Numbered from the stretch's first letter, positions 25,787-34,828 are shown. The stretch is DNA of 64,000 nt from an uncultured Eubacteriales bacterium (GCA_902767565.1 CACXHY010000002.1:218331-282330), one strand, 5' to 3'. Numbers and translations: made by a program. The notes: a model not told the origin generated them from the sequence alone.

Positions 25787-26323
25787 TCAGCCGATGCGTG
25801 TCCGGCGCTCTTCTTCCCCGGCCTCGGCGTCGGAGGCGGGGAGCGGCGGGGCGGGGACCGGCTGGATGTCGCTGAGCCAGGTGAAACTGCGCAGGGTCAG
25901 CCGGAATCCGCAGCTGTCCAGCAGCGCGGCGATCTCTTCGATCAGGTTCATCATCTCGCGGGCATAGTGGCCGCGGGTGGAGCGGAATTCGTTCAGCGTC
26001 GCCATCATCTGGAAGTCTTCCAGCCGGAAGAGCGGATAGCCGTCCAGGCCGATGGTGGAGACGTGGTCGGGATTGTCCTTGAAGCTCATGCGCGGCGGGA
26101 AATTCCACAGCCAGCCGTCGGCTTCCTTGATGGATCGGATCATCCGCTGCGCCGTGCCCCGGGGGAGGACGAAGGCGCACTCGCCGATGGGGTTCCGCCG
26201 GGTATCGAACGCGGTGAAGGACAGCATATCATTGCTGAACACATTGACGGCGAATCCGCCGTCGCGGAGGTGACCGGGTTCATACGCATAGCAGAAGATC
26301 GCCCGGACCGCATTCCTGCGCAT
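25787..26323 (-). CDS. Uncharacterised soluble protein
   Basis: 178 residues starting at ATG 26323 behind GGGAGGTGATT. Not recognised. It has mixed alpha/beta character, RNAVRAIFCYAYEPGHL at the start, a central aromatic stretch (DGWLWNFPPRMSF), a helical segment (AREMMNLIEEIAALLDSCG) and a Pro/acid-rich tail. There is no signal peptide or membrane helix. It forms an operon with the YbjN-like gene and is driven by the promoter at 26358. Confidence 0.75.
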   Translation of the reverse strand: MRRNAVRAIFCYAYEPGHLRDGGFAVNVFSNDMLSFTAFDTRRNPIGECAFVLPRGTAQRMIRSIKEADGWLWNFPPRMSFKDNPDHVSTIGLDGYPLFRLEDFQMMATLNEFRSTRGHYAREMMNLIEEIAALLDSCGFRLTLRSFTWLSDIQPVPAPPLPASDAEAGEEERRTRIG

Positions 26324-26357
26324 GAAAAATCACCTCCCGATTCCAACACTCCCTAGC

Positions 26358-26386
26358 ATTTTATGCTTTTTCTTCCGCCGCGTCAA
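26358..26386 (-). promoter_or_regulatory. Promoter of the YbjN-like operon
   Basis: On the minus strand TTGACG (26386-26381) and TAAAAT (26363-26358) with 17-base spacing, about 35 bases before the ATG. Confidence 0.75.
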
Positions 26387-26504
26387 CCGGGCGGCTGTTT
26401 TGAAAACCCGCAAAACACGGCCCGGATCCGCGTCTCCCGAAAACTTTAACGCTTTGCAATATTTGCGCAACAAGTGACCGATGCCACGCCCCGGAGATCA
26501 CGCC

Positions 26505-26532
26505 TTGACAAAACCCACCCGATGCTTATACT
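26505..26532 (+). promoter_or_regulatory. Promoter of rsgA
   Basis: TTGACA (26505-26510) and TATACT (26527-26532) with 16-base spacing, 30 bases before the ATG at 26562. Confidence 0.75.
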
Positions 26533-26561
26533 CATAGCGAAGAACCCGCAGGAGGTGCGCC

Positions 26562-27443
26562 ATGCCGGAAGGCATTCTCATCCGGGGGATCGGGAGCTTT
26601 TACACCGCCATGACGGAAGATGGCGCGCTGTTTGTGCTGCGCGCAAAAAAGAAGCTCCGCCATCTGGGCCTGACGCCGATGGTGGGCGACCGCGTCCTCT
26701 TCTCCCCGGGGATGGGGGAGGAGGAGGGCTGGGTGGAAGAGATCCTGCCCCGGAGCTCCTCGTTCGTGCGTCCGCCGGTGGCCAATGTGGAGTGCCTGCT
26801 GATCGTCCTCTGCCCGGAACCGGCGCCCGATTTCCTGCTGGCGGAGCGGCTGCTGGTGGAGTGCAGGCGCCAGGGCATCCGTTCGCTGCTGGTGGCTTCC
26901 AAGCGGGATCTGGACGGCGGCGCGCTGGCGGAGCAGCTCCGGAGGGACTATGCCGGAGCCGAGGCGCCCGTCTTCAGCGTCAGCGCGGAGACGGGGGAGG
27001 GCCTCGACGAGCTGCGCGCCGCGATGACCGGGCGGATGTGCTGCCTGGCCGGGCAGAGCGGCGTGGGAAAGTCCACCCTGCTCTCGGCGCTGACCGGCAT
27101 CGACCTGGAGGTCGGCGAGATCAGCCGCAGGATCGCCCGGGGCAAAAACACCACCCGGCGGGCGGAACTGCTGATCTCCGGGGACCTGCGGGTGTTCGAC
27201 ACGGCGGGCTTCTCCCTCCTGGCCCTTTCGGGGAGGATGGAGCCCCAGAGCCTTCGCCTGTATTACCCGGAATTCGCTCCCTGCGAGGGGCATTGCCGGT
27301 TCGACGAGTGCCTCCACGACCGGGAGCCGGGCTGCGCCGTGTCCGCCGCGGTGAACAGCGGCAGGATCCCCGCGGTCCGCAGAGCGCGCTACCGGGAGCT
27401 GCTCAGAGAAGTGCGGGAGAGCTGGGAGGCGCGCTATGACTGA
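26562..27443 (+). CDS. rsgA: Ribosome small-subunit-dependent GTPase RsgA
   Basis: 293 residues starting at ATG 26562 behind GGAGGTG. An N-terminal OB-fold region is followed by the circularly permuted GTPase: G4-like ASKRDL (the usual NKxD asparagine is replaced), G5-like VSAETGEG, P-loop AGQSGVGKST, switch RIARGKNTTRR and DTAGF. The C-terminal zinc knuckle has CRFDECLHDREPGC. RsgA helps mature the 30S subunit. Length is normal. The epimerase gene follows at a short distance, as in many Firmicutes (rsgA-rpe). Confidence 0.96.
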   Translation: MPEGILIRGIGSFYTAMTEDGALFVLRAKKKLRHLGLTPMVGDRVLFSPGMGEEEGWVEEILPRSSSFVRPPVANVECLLIVLCPEPAPDFLLAERLLVECRRQGIRSLLVASKRDLDGGALAEQLRRDYAGAEAPVFSVSAETGEGLDELRAAMTGRMCCLAGQSGVGKSTLLSALTGIDLEVGEISRRIARGKNTTRRAELLISGDLRVFDTAGFSLLALSGRMEPQSLRLYYPEFAPCEGHCRFDECLHDREPGCAVSAAVNSGRIPAVRRARYRELLREVRESWEARYD

Positions 27444-27487
27444 GCGGCGCCCGGACTCCGAACCATGCTTTTGCGAGGAGGCATATC

Positions 27488-28132
27488 ATGCTGTTGATCG
27501 CTCCGTCCATCCTTGCGGCTGACCATCTGAACCTGGAACGCGATGTCGCGCGCATGGTCGACGCCGGGTGCGACTGGCTTCATGTGGACGTGATGGACGC
27601 CCACTTCGTCCCGAACCTGTCCTTCAGCCCGAAGACGGTGCGCTGCCTCCGCAGGCGGTTCCCCGATCTCACGCTGGATGTTCACCTGATGATGGACAAT
27701 CCCGGCAAGTACATCGACCGCTTCGCCCAGGAAGGGGCCTCCGGCATCACCGTGCACGTGGAGATCCCGGAGAATGCCGCCGCCGTGCTGAAGCATATCC
27801 GGGAACTGGGCCTGCGTGCGGGGATCTCCCTGCGCCCGGGCACGCCCGTGGAAGCGCTGATCCCGCTGCTGCCCCTGTGCGACCTGGCGCTGGTGATGAC
27901 CGTGGAACCCGGCTTCGGCGGCCAGCACTTCATGCCGGGCATGGTCCCGAAGCTGGACGCGATCCGTCAGGCGGGCTTTTCCGGCCTGATCGAAGCCGAC
28001 GGCGGCCTTGGCGCCGGGAACGTCCCGCTCCTGTGCGAGCACGGCCTGGATGTGGCGGTCATGGGCACCGCCCTCTTCCGCGCCGAAAACCCAAAAGACC
28101 TGATCGATTCGCTGAAACGGCAGGCTTCATAG
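27488..28132 (+). CDS. rpe: Ribulose-phosphate 3-epimerase
   Basis: 214 residues starting at ATG 27488 behind GCGAGGAGG. It is a TIM-barrel enzyme of the pentose phosphate pathway (D-ribulose 5-phosphate to D-xylulose 5-phosphate). Signatures are APSILAAD, HVDVMDAHFVPN with the catalytic Asp and metal His, LDVHLMMDNP, MTVEPGFGGQ, EADGG and VMGTALF. Length fits the family. It lies 44 bases after rsgA, probably in the same transcript. Confidence 0.97.
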   Translation: MLLIAPSILAADHLNLERDVARMVDAGCDWLHVDVMDAHFVPNLSFSPKTVRCLRRRFPDLTLDVHLMMDNPGKYIDRFAQEGASGITVHVEIPENAAAVLKHIRELGLRAGISLRPGTPVEALIPLLPLCDLALVMTVEPGFGGQHFMPGMVPKLDAIRQAGFSGLIEADGGLGAGNVPLLCEHGLDVAVMGTALFRAENPKDLIDSLKRQAS

Positions 28133-28181
28133 AACCGATGTCCCGCGTATCCCACTCTCGATCTCAGAGGAGGCTTTCCCC

Positions 28182-29249
28182 ATGTCCACTGCCGCTGCTC
28201 CTTCCCAGATCCTGTACACCGGCCGCATCGACCATCAGGCCGACGGCGCCCATTTCTACTGGCCCGGCTCCAACGCCCGCGTGCGTTTCACCGGCACCAC
28301 CCTGTCCTGCGAGATCACCGCTGAGGTGGTCTGGGGCACCGTGTCCCTCGGCCTGATCGTGGACGGGCGGCTGTCGCGGATCCCCCTCCTGAAGGACAAC
28401 AACGGCAGGCGGATGACCTTTGTGCTGGGCGAATGGCTGGAACCCGACACGGTCCACGAGGTCATGCTGTTCAAGCAGCTGGACTGCTCCTACAGCTATG
28501 TGCTCCACGGCTTCACCTGCGACGGCGCCTTCTGCGACGCTCCCGAGGCCGAAGCGCTGCGCCTGGAGTTCTACGGCGACAGCGTGACCGCCGGCGCCTG
28601 CGTGGAGGCCATCGACTATGTGGGCCGCACGGACCCCTGCTCCAACGACGCCAGCTACGACAACGCCTGGTGGTCCTACGGCTGGATGACCGCCCGGAAC
28701 CTCGGGGCTTCCTGCCACCTGACCGCCCAGGGCGGGATCGCGGTGCTGCCCCACACCGGCTACTTCCACTATCCCACCCAGATCGGCATGGACGAGACCT
28801 GGGACCGGCTGTGCTACTTCCCCGAAGCGGGCGAATACACCAAGTGGGACTTCTCCCGCTACATCCCCCACGCCGTGGTCTTCGCCCTCGGGCAGAACGA
28901 CCAGCACAGCGCCGTCACCGAGGAGAACGACCTGAAGTGCGAGGGCGAGCACAAGGAACTGTGGAAGCGCGAGTACAAGAAAATCGTCCGCGGCGCCATG
29001 AGCCACTATCCCGCAGGCACCCCCGCGGTGATGATCACCACCCTGATCCGCCATGATCCCGCCTGGGACGAGGGCATCGGGGAGATCGTGGCAGAGCTGC
29101 GGGCGGAAGGATTGAACATCAGCCAGTACCGCTTCGCCCGCAACGGCGACGGCACCAACGGCCATCCCCGCATCACCGAGCAGGCCGAGATGGCGGAGGA
29201 GCTGACCGCTTATCTCCGGACCGTGATCCCCGGTCTGAGCGCGGACTGA
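28182..29249 (+). CDS. SGNH esterase, carbohydrate esterase family 2-like
   Basis: 355 residues starting at ATG 28182 behind AGAGGAGG. An N-terminal beta-sandwich (about 1-125) precedes an SGNH hydrolase core: YGDSVTAG with nucleophile S134, the GQND block near residue 243, and the catalytic histidine H328 in NGHPRI. A jelly-roll followed by SGNH is the CE2 arrangement (acetyl esterases acting on xylan or mannan-type sugars). No signal peptide is present, so it probably acts inside the cell on imported oligosaccharides. The substrate is inferred from family only. Confidence 0.82.
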   Translation: MSTAAAPSQILYTGRIDHQADGAHFYWPGSNARVRFTGTTLSCEITAEVVWGTVSLGLIVDGRLSRIPLLKDNNGRRMTFVLGEWLEPDTVHEVMLFKQLDCSYSYVLHGFTCDGAFCDAPEAEALRLEFYGDSVTAGACVEAIDYVGRTDPCSNDASYDNAWWSYGWMTARNLGASCHLTAQGGIAVLPHTGYFHYPTQIGMDETWDRLCYFPEAGEYTKWDFSRYIPHAVVFALGQNDQHSAVTEENDLKCEGEHKELWKREYKKIVRGAMSHYPAGTPAVMITTLIRHDPAWDEGIGEIVAELRAEGLNISQYRFARNGDGTNGHPRITEQAEMAEELTAYLRTVIPGLSAD

Positions 29250-29289
29250 CGGGACGCTGCGGCGCTTCCCGGAGAGTAAGGAGAACGAT

Positions 29290-30375
29290 ATGAAGCGAGG
29301 GATACTGATCCTGCTGGCGATGCTGCTGGCCTGCCTTGCCGGGATCTCGCAGGCGGAGGAAGGGCAGACCATGACCCTGTCCTTTATCGGCGATGTCTCG
29401 CTGGGGGACGCCGTGCAGTACCGCAACGCCCGCACCAGCCTGACGGTGGCCATCGACGCCAACGGATTGGAATGGCCCTTTTCCACCGTGTCCGAATACC
29501 TGACCGCGGACGACTGCACCTTCGCGAATCTGGAGGTGGTGCTGACCGAGCACGCCAACCGGAAGGCGAACAAGGCCTTTCCGCTGATCGGGCGCCCGGA
29601 GTTCGTGCGCTGTCTGACGCTCGGCGGCGTCGACGTGGTGAACACGGTGAACAACCACTGCAAGGACTTCGGCGCCGTGGGCTACAACGACACCCTGGCC
29701 GCTCTGGACGGGGAAGGCATCTGCAATTTCGGCTCCACGGACTGGGGCAGCCACCCGGAGTGGGACCGGATCGCCGTCCTGGAGGTCAGGGGCTGCAAGA
29801 TCGGGATGATCGGCATCTCCTACCCGCAGAACAACGACCAGAAGAATATCGCGGACCGCATCGCCATCCTGCGGGAGCAGGGATGCCAGCTGGTGATCGT
29901 CAGCCTGCACTGGGGCCGGGAAAAGCACCTGACGCCCAACAGCGGCCAATACACCTACGCCCAGAACATCATCGACAGCGGGGCGGACGTGGTCTGGGGC
30001 CACCATCCCCATGTGCTGCAGCCCGTGTACTTCTACAAGGGAAAGCCCATCATGTTCTCCACGGGCAACTTCATCTTCGGCACCATGCAGAGCGTGGATC
30101 CCTACACCGGCATCTTTCAGCTGACCTACGACCTGGACGGGGAGGGCAATCCCACCCTGCGCCTGTTCTCCACGATCCCGCTGCGCTTCCGCCACGGCGG
30201 CGGGGAATTCCGCCCCGAAGTGCTGACCGAGGAGAAGGCGGTCCGCACCTTCCGCAGCCGGGTATACAACAAAAAGACGGTCAAGAACATGACCAATCTC
30301 CCCGCGGGATTCATGGATACCGGCGAGGCCTGGGTCCTTCCGGACGGCAGCCTCTCCGCCGTCAAACCGGAATGA
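29290..30375 (+). CDS. CapA family (PGA_cap) secreted protein
   Basis: 361 residues starting at ATG 29290 behind GGAGAAC-type site AAGGAGA. It has a signal peptide of about 22 residues (ending SQA). The core has the metallophosphatase-like signatures of CapA: LSFIGDVSLGD, FANLEVVLTEH, VNTVNNHCKDFG, VSLHWGREKH, and WGHHPHVLQPV with STGNFIFG. CapA proteins take part in poly-gamma-glutamate capsule synthesis or related extracellular phosphoester cleavage. No capBC genes are next to it. A bidirectional terminator follows. Confidence 0.9.
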   Translation: MKRGILILLAMLLACLAGISQAEEGQTMTLSFIGDVSLGDAVQYRNARTSLTVAIDANGLEWPFSTVSEYLTADDCTFANLEVVLTEHANRKANKAFPLIGRPEFVRCLTLGGVDVVNTVNNHCKDFGAVGYNDTLAALDGEGICNFGSTDWGSHPEWDRIAVLEVRGCKIGMIGISYPQNNDQKNIADRIAILREQGCQLVIVSLHWGREKHLTPNSGQYTYAQNIIDSGADVVWGHHPHVLQPVYFYKGKPIMFSTGNFIFGTMQSVDPYTGIFQLTYDLDGEGNPTLRLFSTIPLRFRHGGGEFRPEVLTEEKAVRTFRSRVYNKKTVKNMTNLPAGFMDTGEAWVLPDGSLSAVKPE

Positions 30376-30403
30376 CGCCCCGCCGGACCGTCCCCCGCAC
30401 CGC

Positions 30404-30440
30404 AAAAAACCGCCCGCCGCGCTCGCGGCGGGTGGCTTTT
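30404..30440. terminator. Bidirectional intrinsic terminator between capA-like gene and hpf
   Basis: CCGCCCGCCGC (30410-30420) pairs with GCGGCGGGTGG (30425-30435) around a GCTC loop, with an A-run on the left and CTTTT on the right. It serves the two convergent genes. Confidence 0.9.
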
Positions 30441-30499
30441 CTATTCAGTTGTCGTGACCCGGACCTGCCGTTGACAGCGGCGGCAGGCGTGACCCTGAC

Positions 30500-31042
30500 T
30501 CAGGCTTCGGGCTCCAGCAGACCTAAGTTACCGTCCTTTCTCTGGTACAGTACGTTGGTCCTTTCCGTCTCTATATTCACGAAGGCGAAGAAGCTGTGTC
30601 CCAGCATTTCCATCTGGATGGCAGCGTCCTCTACCGACATGGGGCGGACAGGGAATTGCTTGGTTCTCACGATTTTGGGCCCGCCCTCTTCGGCGGTGTC
30701 TTCCTCGATGTACTCGGGCTCCTCATAGGTGAAGGCGTCCTCGCGGATGCGCTTGCCAAGCTTCGTACGATGGCGGTGGATCTGCTTCTCGACTTTGGCC
30801 AGGGCATCGTCGATGGCGAGGAACAGGTTGCTTTCGGCAGCAGCCTCGGAGCGGAGGATGACACCGTTTCCCATGGGTACGGTGATTTCCACGACGCGCA
30901 TATCGTTCTTGTCCTTGCGCATCTTGATCTGCATCTCGGTTTCCGGCAGGAGATAGCGCTCCATACGTGCGGTCTTCTTGTGGATCCGCTGTGTGATGCC
31001 GGGCGTGATGATCATGTTTCGAGCTGTCAGGGTCATCTTCAT
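30500..31042 (-). CDS. hpf: Ribosome hibernation promoting factor, long form
   Basis: 180 residues starting at ATG 31042 behind AAAGGAG. The N-terminal S30AE domain (about 1-100) contains ITARNMIITPGI-like opening, VVEITVPMGNGVILRSE and NLFLAIDDALAKVEKQIHRH. The C-terminal dimerisation domain (about 120-175) contains IVRTKQFPVRPMSVEDA and GHSFFAFVNIETERTNVLYQRKDG-type segments. Long HPF joins two 70S ribosomes into inactive 100S dimers in stationary phase or stress. Length is typical of Firmicutes. Confidence 0.96.
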   Translation of the reverse strand: MKMTLTARNMIITPGITQRIHKKTARMERYLLPETEMQIKMRKDKNDMRVVEITVPMGNGVILRSEAAAESNLFLAIDDALAKVEKQIHRHRTKLGKRIREDAFTYEEPEYIEEDTAEEGGPKIVRTKQFPVRPMSVEDAAIQMEMLGHSFFAFVNIETERTNVLYQRKDGNLGLLEPEA

Positions 31043-31400
31043 GGTCGGTTAAGCTCCTTTCACTTTCTCCCGTGAAACGGAGGCTTCTGTCAACCGTTCA
31101 GCCTCCGCGCTGCGGAGTGAGGCATCGGCGTCACGTCCTTTCTCTTTGTTTTCTAGTGCATAGTTTCGACATCTGTCGGCGGATTCCTGCAAGAAAAATA
31201 GAAAAACCGGAAAAATTTCTGCCGTATGCGACAAATTGCCCGGAAGCCGAACGATGAGAGCCCCATTCGCTGCGCGGGGAGGGATCGTTCGGCAAAGCAC
31301 CTTGTTCACCGTATGCCGTGCCGTTGAATGTTCATCGCCGGCCGCCCACGCAAAAAGGCCCGGCAGGCGCCGGACCGCTTGAGTGGATCCTGCGGACGGA
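31043..31400. other. Intergenic region upstream of hpf
   Basis: 358 bases without a credible gene. A frame of 86 residues on the minus strand has no binding site and unnatural composition. The stretch around 31150-31240 is A/T-richer than its surroundings and probably carries the hpf promoter. No convincing sigma-A boxes were found; a stress-sigma promoter is possible. The terminator at 31352-31376 belongs to the operon to the right. Confidence 0.5.
31352..31376 (-). terminator. Intrinsic terminator of the ZorAB-like operon
   Basis: On the minus strand GGTCCGGC and GCCGGGCC pair (one G-U) around a 4-base loop and run into TTTTT, just past the stop at 31401. Confidence 0.82.
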
Positions 31401-31865
31401 TCACTGGACCGTCACGGTCTCCATATGCTTTTCGCCCCACAGGTACCAGGACACGGTGATGTCCCGGGCGGGGGAGGCGGCGGTGCGGCAGAGCATGGTG
31501 ATGGTGATGCTGCCGGTGGTGTGGGCCGCCACCGCGGTCTCCGCCGTCTGGCCGATGCGGGCGATGTCCCCGGGCTGGGTGTGGATCGTGGCCTCCACCA
31601 TCTCCAGCGGGACGTAGGAGTTGTTGCTGATCTCCACGCGCCAGGTGTAGAAGGTGTAGCTTCCGATATCGTCCTCGCGGATGGGGTAGGTGGACCTGGC
31701 CGCCTCCGCGACCTGTGCGAACAGCTCCGGATCCTCCGCGGCGGCCCGGGCCGTGATGCCCTGCTTGGCCGCGGAAACCGTGATGCTGCTGGTGAACAGG
31801 GTGATGCCCGTGATGGTCAGGGCCGCCACAAGGACCAGGGCCAGAATGATGGCTGCGTATTTCAT
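31401..31865 (-). CDS. Membrane-anchored protein in the ZorAB-like operon
   Basis: 154 residues starting at ATG 31865. One N-terminal hydrophobic helix (about 3-25) is followed by an extracytoplasmic beta-rich domain with FYTWRVEISNNSYVPLEMVE and a terminal DITVSWYLWGEKHMETV. The fold looks immunoglobulin-like (a FxxLxG-type domain), but I do not recognise a named family. It is the third gene after the ZorA-like and ZorB-like genes, 57 bases downstream, so it may act outside the membrane with that channel. Confidence 0.75.
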   Translation of the reverse strand: MKYAAIILALVLVAALTITGITLFTSSITVSAAKQGITARAAAEDPELFAQVAEAARSTYPIREDDIGSYTFYTWRVEISNNSYVPLEMVEATIHTQPGDIARIGQTAETAVAAHTTGSITITMLCRTAASPARDITVSWYLWGEKHMETVTVQ

Positions 31866-31922
31866 GATGGCTGCGTGTCTCCAAATGCGGTGTCGGCGGG
31901 GGACGCCTCCGGGCCCCGCGGG

Positions 31923-32957
31923 TCACGGAAGCACGATCTGATAGGCTCCGTCTCCGTAGTTCTGCTGCAGGATCTCGTTCATCTGCGTGACCATCTCTTC
32001 ATCCTTCAGCCTGAATTTGAAGACCACGCGGCGGGATCTTTCCTTGTCTTCCACACCGTTCACCATGATGAGGTCCGCTTCGGACCGTCCCTGCACCACG
32101 AGCAGGCTCCGGAACCTGTCGCGGTAACGGGGGTTCACCACCTGCAGGCAGTACGCGGCCACGGCGTTGGCGCGGTTGAGAGAGAGGGTCATGTTGTTCT
32201 CATACGTTCCGTCCGAGTCGGTGTGTCCCTCGATAATGATCTCTCCGAGGAAATCTGCGTACTCCGGGCGCATCAGCACGTCCAGATAGACCGGCAGGAA
32301 CTGCTGCAGCATGCTCTGGCCGTCTGCCGTGATGGTGGAGGAGCCGCTGCTGAACAGCACCGAGGTCTCGAGGATGATGCTGCCGCTGGAATCGACCGTG
32401 ACGTTCAGGTTCCTGGAGCGCATGGCCCCGGACAACTCCTGTACGATCTCGGAGCGCACGCCGACCATGGTGTTCAGCTGCTGGCTCTGCTGACGGAGCG
32501 CGGCCTCCTGGGCCTCGATCCTGGCCTGGCGGCTGTCCAGCTCCGCCTGCTGGGCGGCCAGCTGAAGGTTCAGATTGTTGATGTCGGTCTGCTGCTGGGC
32601 CAGGGTGGCGTTGGCGTTGTCCAGTTCCTCCATCTTGCCCACCAGGATGATGGTCTGGGCGCTGAGCTCCTCCTCGCGCTCACCCAGCGTGATGCGGAGT
32701 TCGTCGAGCTCCCGGGTCTGGCTGTCGATCTGTGCCTGCTGGATGATGACGATCTGCTGCTTTTCCGCCAGCTCGGTCCTCTGCCGGTCCAGCTCCTCCG
32801 TCTGGATGCGGATGGTCTCGCCGTAGTGGTACAGGGAGAAGACCAGGAAAAGCACAAAGACCATCACCAGCGCCGCCATGATGTCGGAATAGCTGATCCA
32901 GCTGGAACCGCCGCCGCCGCGGCCAGCCCTGCGGTTGTGTACGTGCTGCCGCGCCAT
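31923..32957 (-). CDS. MotB/ZorB-like OmpA-domain protein
   Basis: 344 residues. ATG 32957 is preferred over a GTG at 32963 because GAGGAGG is then correctly spaced. A single membrane helix (about 24-46) starts with SYSDIMAALVMVF; D25 corresponds to the proton-carrying aspartate of MotB/ZorB. A coiled coil (about 50-160) is followed by an OmpA/MotB peptidoglycan-binding domain (about 190-335) with IIIEGHTDSDG and LSLNRANAVAAYC. It starts two bases after the stop of the MotA-like gene. Together they should form a proton-driven stator-like complex anchored to the wall. No flagellar genes are near. Confidence 0.85.
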   Translation of the reverse strand: MARQHVHNRRAGRGGGGSSWISYSDIMAALVMVFVLFLVFSLYHYGETIRIQTEELDRQRTELAEKQQIVIIQQAQIDSQTRELDELRITLGEREEELSAQTIILVGKMEELDNANATLAQQQTDINNLNLQLAAQQAELDSRQARIEAQEAALRQQSQQLNTMVGVRSEIVQELSGAMRSRNLNVTVDSSGSIILETSVLFSSGSSTITADGQSMLQQFLPVYLDVLMRPEYADFLGEIIIEGHTDSDGTYENNMTLSLNRANAVAAYCLQVVNPRYRDRFRSLLVVQGRSEADLIMVNGVEDKERSRRVVFKFRLKDEEMVTQMNEILQQNYGDGAYQIVLP

Positions 32958-32959
32958 GC

Positions 32960-34663
32960 TCACTCCTCCTCGTCGGGGATGATCGCGCTTTCCAGTGTGG
33001 TCTGAATGGCGGTCAGGGTGGTCTGGATGCCGCTAAGGACCTTCGCGGTCTCGCCGCTTGTGCCGTCCGCGGGCAGGGAGGCGGCCTGATCCGACAGGAA
33101 CTTGGTGAGGGCTTTGACGGCGCCGTCGAAGGCCGTCAGGCTCTGGGACACACCGCCCACCTGCTGGGCGAAGGCCGTGCAGCTGGAAGCGATCGCCTCG
33201 CCCGCGTGGCGCATATCGCCGCCGATAGCCCGGAGCTCCTCGCTGTCCGCCTGCCCCGCGGCTTTCACCGCCTGCAGATGCTCGGCGTTCTGGCGGCCGA
33301 ACTGCGCCACGGCGTCGCGAAGGGTCCCCTGCTCCTTTTTCAGGGCGGTGATGAGCGCGCTCTGGTCCTGGGCCGCGGCCTGCATGCTCTGCAGCAGGCT
33401 GACCGCGTTGGCCTCGAAGTGCTCGTCCCGCTGGCGGGAGACGCTGAGCTCGGCGATGTAGCGCTCAAACCCGGAAATGACCTCGCCGGAGACGCCGTGC
33501 AGGCGCCCCACGTCCTCGGTGATGTGCTGGGCGGCGTCCAGGGTCATGCTGAGGCGCTGCAGAGAGATCTCCTCCTGCCGGTTGACCTCGGAAAGGGTGC
33601 GGCCCAGCTGCAGGTAGCTCTCGTTCATGGCCGCGTTCATGCGCTGCACAAAGGTGTCGGTGATGCGGCCGATACCGTCGATCTGCGCCTGGGTGGCATT
33701 CACCAGGAAACGGTCCATGGACACCGCCACGGGCGTCAGGGCACGCCCGACCGCCAGCTCGATGGAGGAAGCCATGCGGCCGGAAACGTTCTCGGTGACC
33801 TCGCCCAGCAGCTGGTTGCGGTCCTGGTTCTGGCAGATCAGCTGCACGTCGTTGTCCAAAGGCCGCTGCATGGCCAGCTGGGTGAAGGACTCCACGAACT
33901 CATCCACCGAGCGGTAGCTGGAGCCCTGGGCGATGCGGTTGAGCATGTTGAAGACGAGGGAGCAGCTGACGCCGGCCACCGAGGTGCCGAAGGCGTAGCC
34001 CATGCCCTCCAGCAGCTGGCGGATGCCGTTCATCATGTTGCCCGTGTTGCTGATGTCCAGGCCGGAGAGGCCCTGCACCATGCCCATGAAGGTGCCCAGG
34101 ATGCCCAGGGAGGTCAGCAGGGTGGGGATCAGCTCCGCCAGCTGGGCGTTGCCCGGGCCGTGGGTGACGGTGTCGTCGTTGATGTAATCCTCCACGTTGC
34201 AGGGCAGTCCGCGGCGGTCCAGCTGCTCCGCGTTCTGCAGGAAGCGCAGCCAGGAGCCCCGCAGCCGCTTGCCCATGAAGCTGGACTCCTGCCAGATGGG
34301 CTGGCGCTCATCCACGCCGGCATGCTCCTCCAGGCGCCGGATGGCGCTCCGCATGGCGTGGGTGGTGGACCAGAGGGGGAGCAGGCAGCGGAACAGACCG
34401 ATCAGGGTGACCCCGGCGATGGCCGCGTACACCAGCCAGTTGGCGATATCCGGAAGGATCCCCCGGACCTGATCCAGCAGCCCCGGCTGCGCGGCGTCCG
34501 CCACAAGATCCGTCTGGCTCCCCGCGACCTGGAACCGCATCCCGGAAGAACTGTCGGCCAGCGCCGCCGTCATCGGCAGGAGCAGACAGACCGCAAGCAG
34601 GGCCAGCATCAGCCGCGCGCGCCCGCGGGCGGGGCGGCTCGGCGAAAGGTTCGGTCTCCGCAT
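32960..34663 (-). CDS. MotA/ExbB/ZorA-like channel protein with long cytoplasmic tail
   Basis: 567 residues starting at ATG 34663 behind AAGGAGGT. A signal-like hydrophobic segment (about 17-37) is followed by a helix near WLVYAAIAGVTLIGLF and the MotA/TolQ/ExbB core, with LIPTLLTSLGILGTFMGMV and GMGYAFGTSVAGVSCSLVF. From about residue 290 to the end lies a long helical coiled-coil tail of the kind that distinguishes ZorA from flagellar MotA. It pairs with the OmpA-domain gene downstream. In Zorya defence, ZorAB sense phage at the envelope and signal to cytosolic ZorC/D or ZorE; none of those is visible here, so a different envelope function is equally possible. Confidence 0.82.
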   Translation of the reverse strand: MRRPNLSPSRPARGRARLMLALLAVCLLLPMTAALADSSSGMRFQVAGSQTDLVADAAQPGLLDQVRGILPDIANWLVYAAIAGVTLIGLFRCLLPLWSTTHAMRSAIRRLEEHAGVDERQPIWQESSFMGKRLRGSWLRFLQNAEQLDRRGLPCNVEDYINDDTVTHGPGNAQLAELIPTLLTSLGILGTFMGMVQGLSGLDISNTGNMMNGIRQLLEGMGYAFGTSVAGVSCSLVFNMLNRIAQGSSYRSVDEFVESFTQLAMQRPLDNDVQLICQNQDRNQLLGEVTENVSGRMASSIELAVGRALTPVAVSMDRFLVNATQAQIDGIGRITDTFVQRMNAAMNESYLQLGRTLSEVNRQEEISLQRLSMTLDAAQHITEDVGRLHGVSGEVISGFERYIAELSVSRQRDEHFEANAVSLLQSMQAAAQDQSALITALKKEQGTLRDAVAQFGRQNAEHLQAVKAAGQADSEELRAIGGDMRHAGEAIASSCTAFAQQVGGVSQSLTAFDGAVKALTKFLSDQAASLPADGTSGETAKVLSGIQTTLTAIQTTLESAIIPDEEE

Positions 34664-34699
34664 GGTGCAGACCTCCTTGATCCTCAATGGAATAGACAC

Positions 34700-34728
34700 A
34701 TTTTACATGATAATTGAAAGAATGTCCA
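34700..34728 (-). promoter_or_regulatory. Promoter of the ZorAB-like operon
   Basis: On the minus strand TGGACA (34728-34723) and TAAAAT (34705-34700) with 17-base spacing, in an A/T-rich pocket about 37 bases before the ATG. Confidence 0.75.
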
Positions 34729-34828
34729 CCATAAATTGTAACAAACACGTAACTTTCGGCCGCCGTCAGAGCAAAAGCCCGGAAAAAGCCGGCGTGAACG
34801 ACGCGAAGGGGTCGACCGGGCCGTACCG

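Noticed and set aside
31049..31309. Possible 86-residue minus-strand gene upstream of hpf
   Set aside because: No ribosome site, and it overlaps the expected hpf promoter and leader.
31401..34663. Complete Zorya defence system
   Set aside because: Only the ZorA/B-like membrane pair is present; the cytosolic effectors are missing, so only likeness is claimed.
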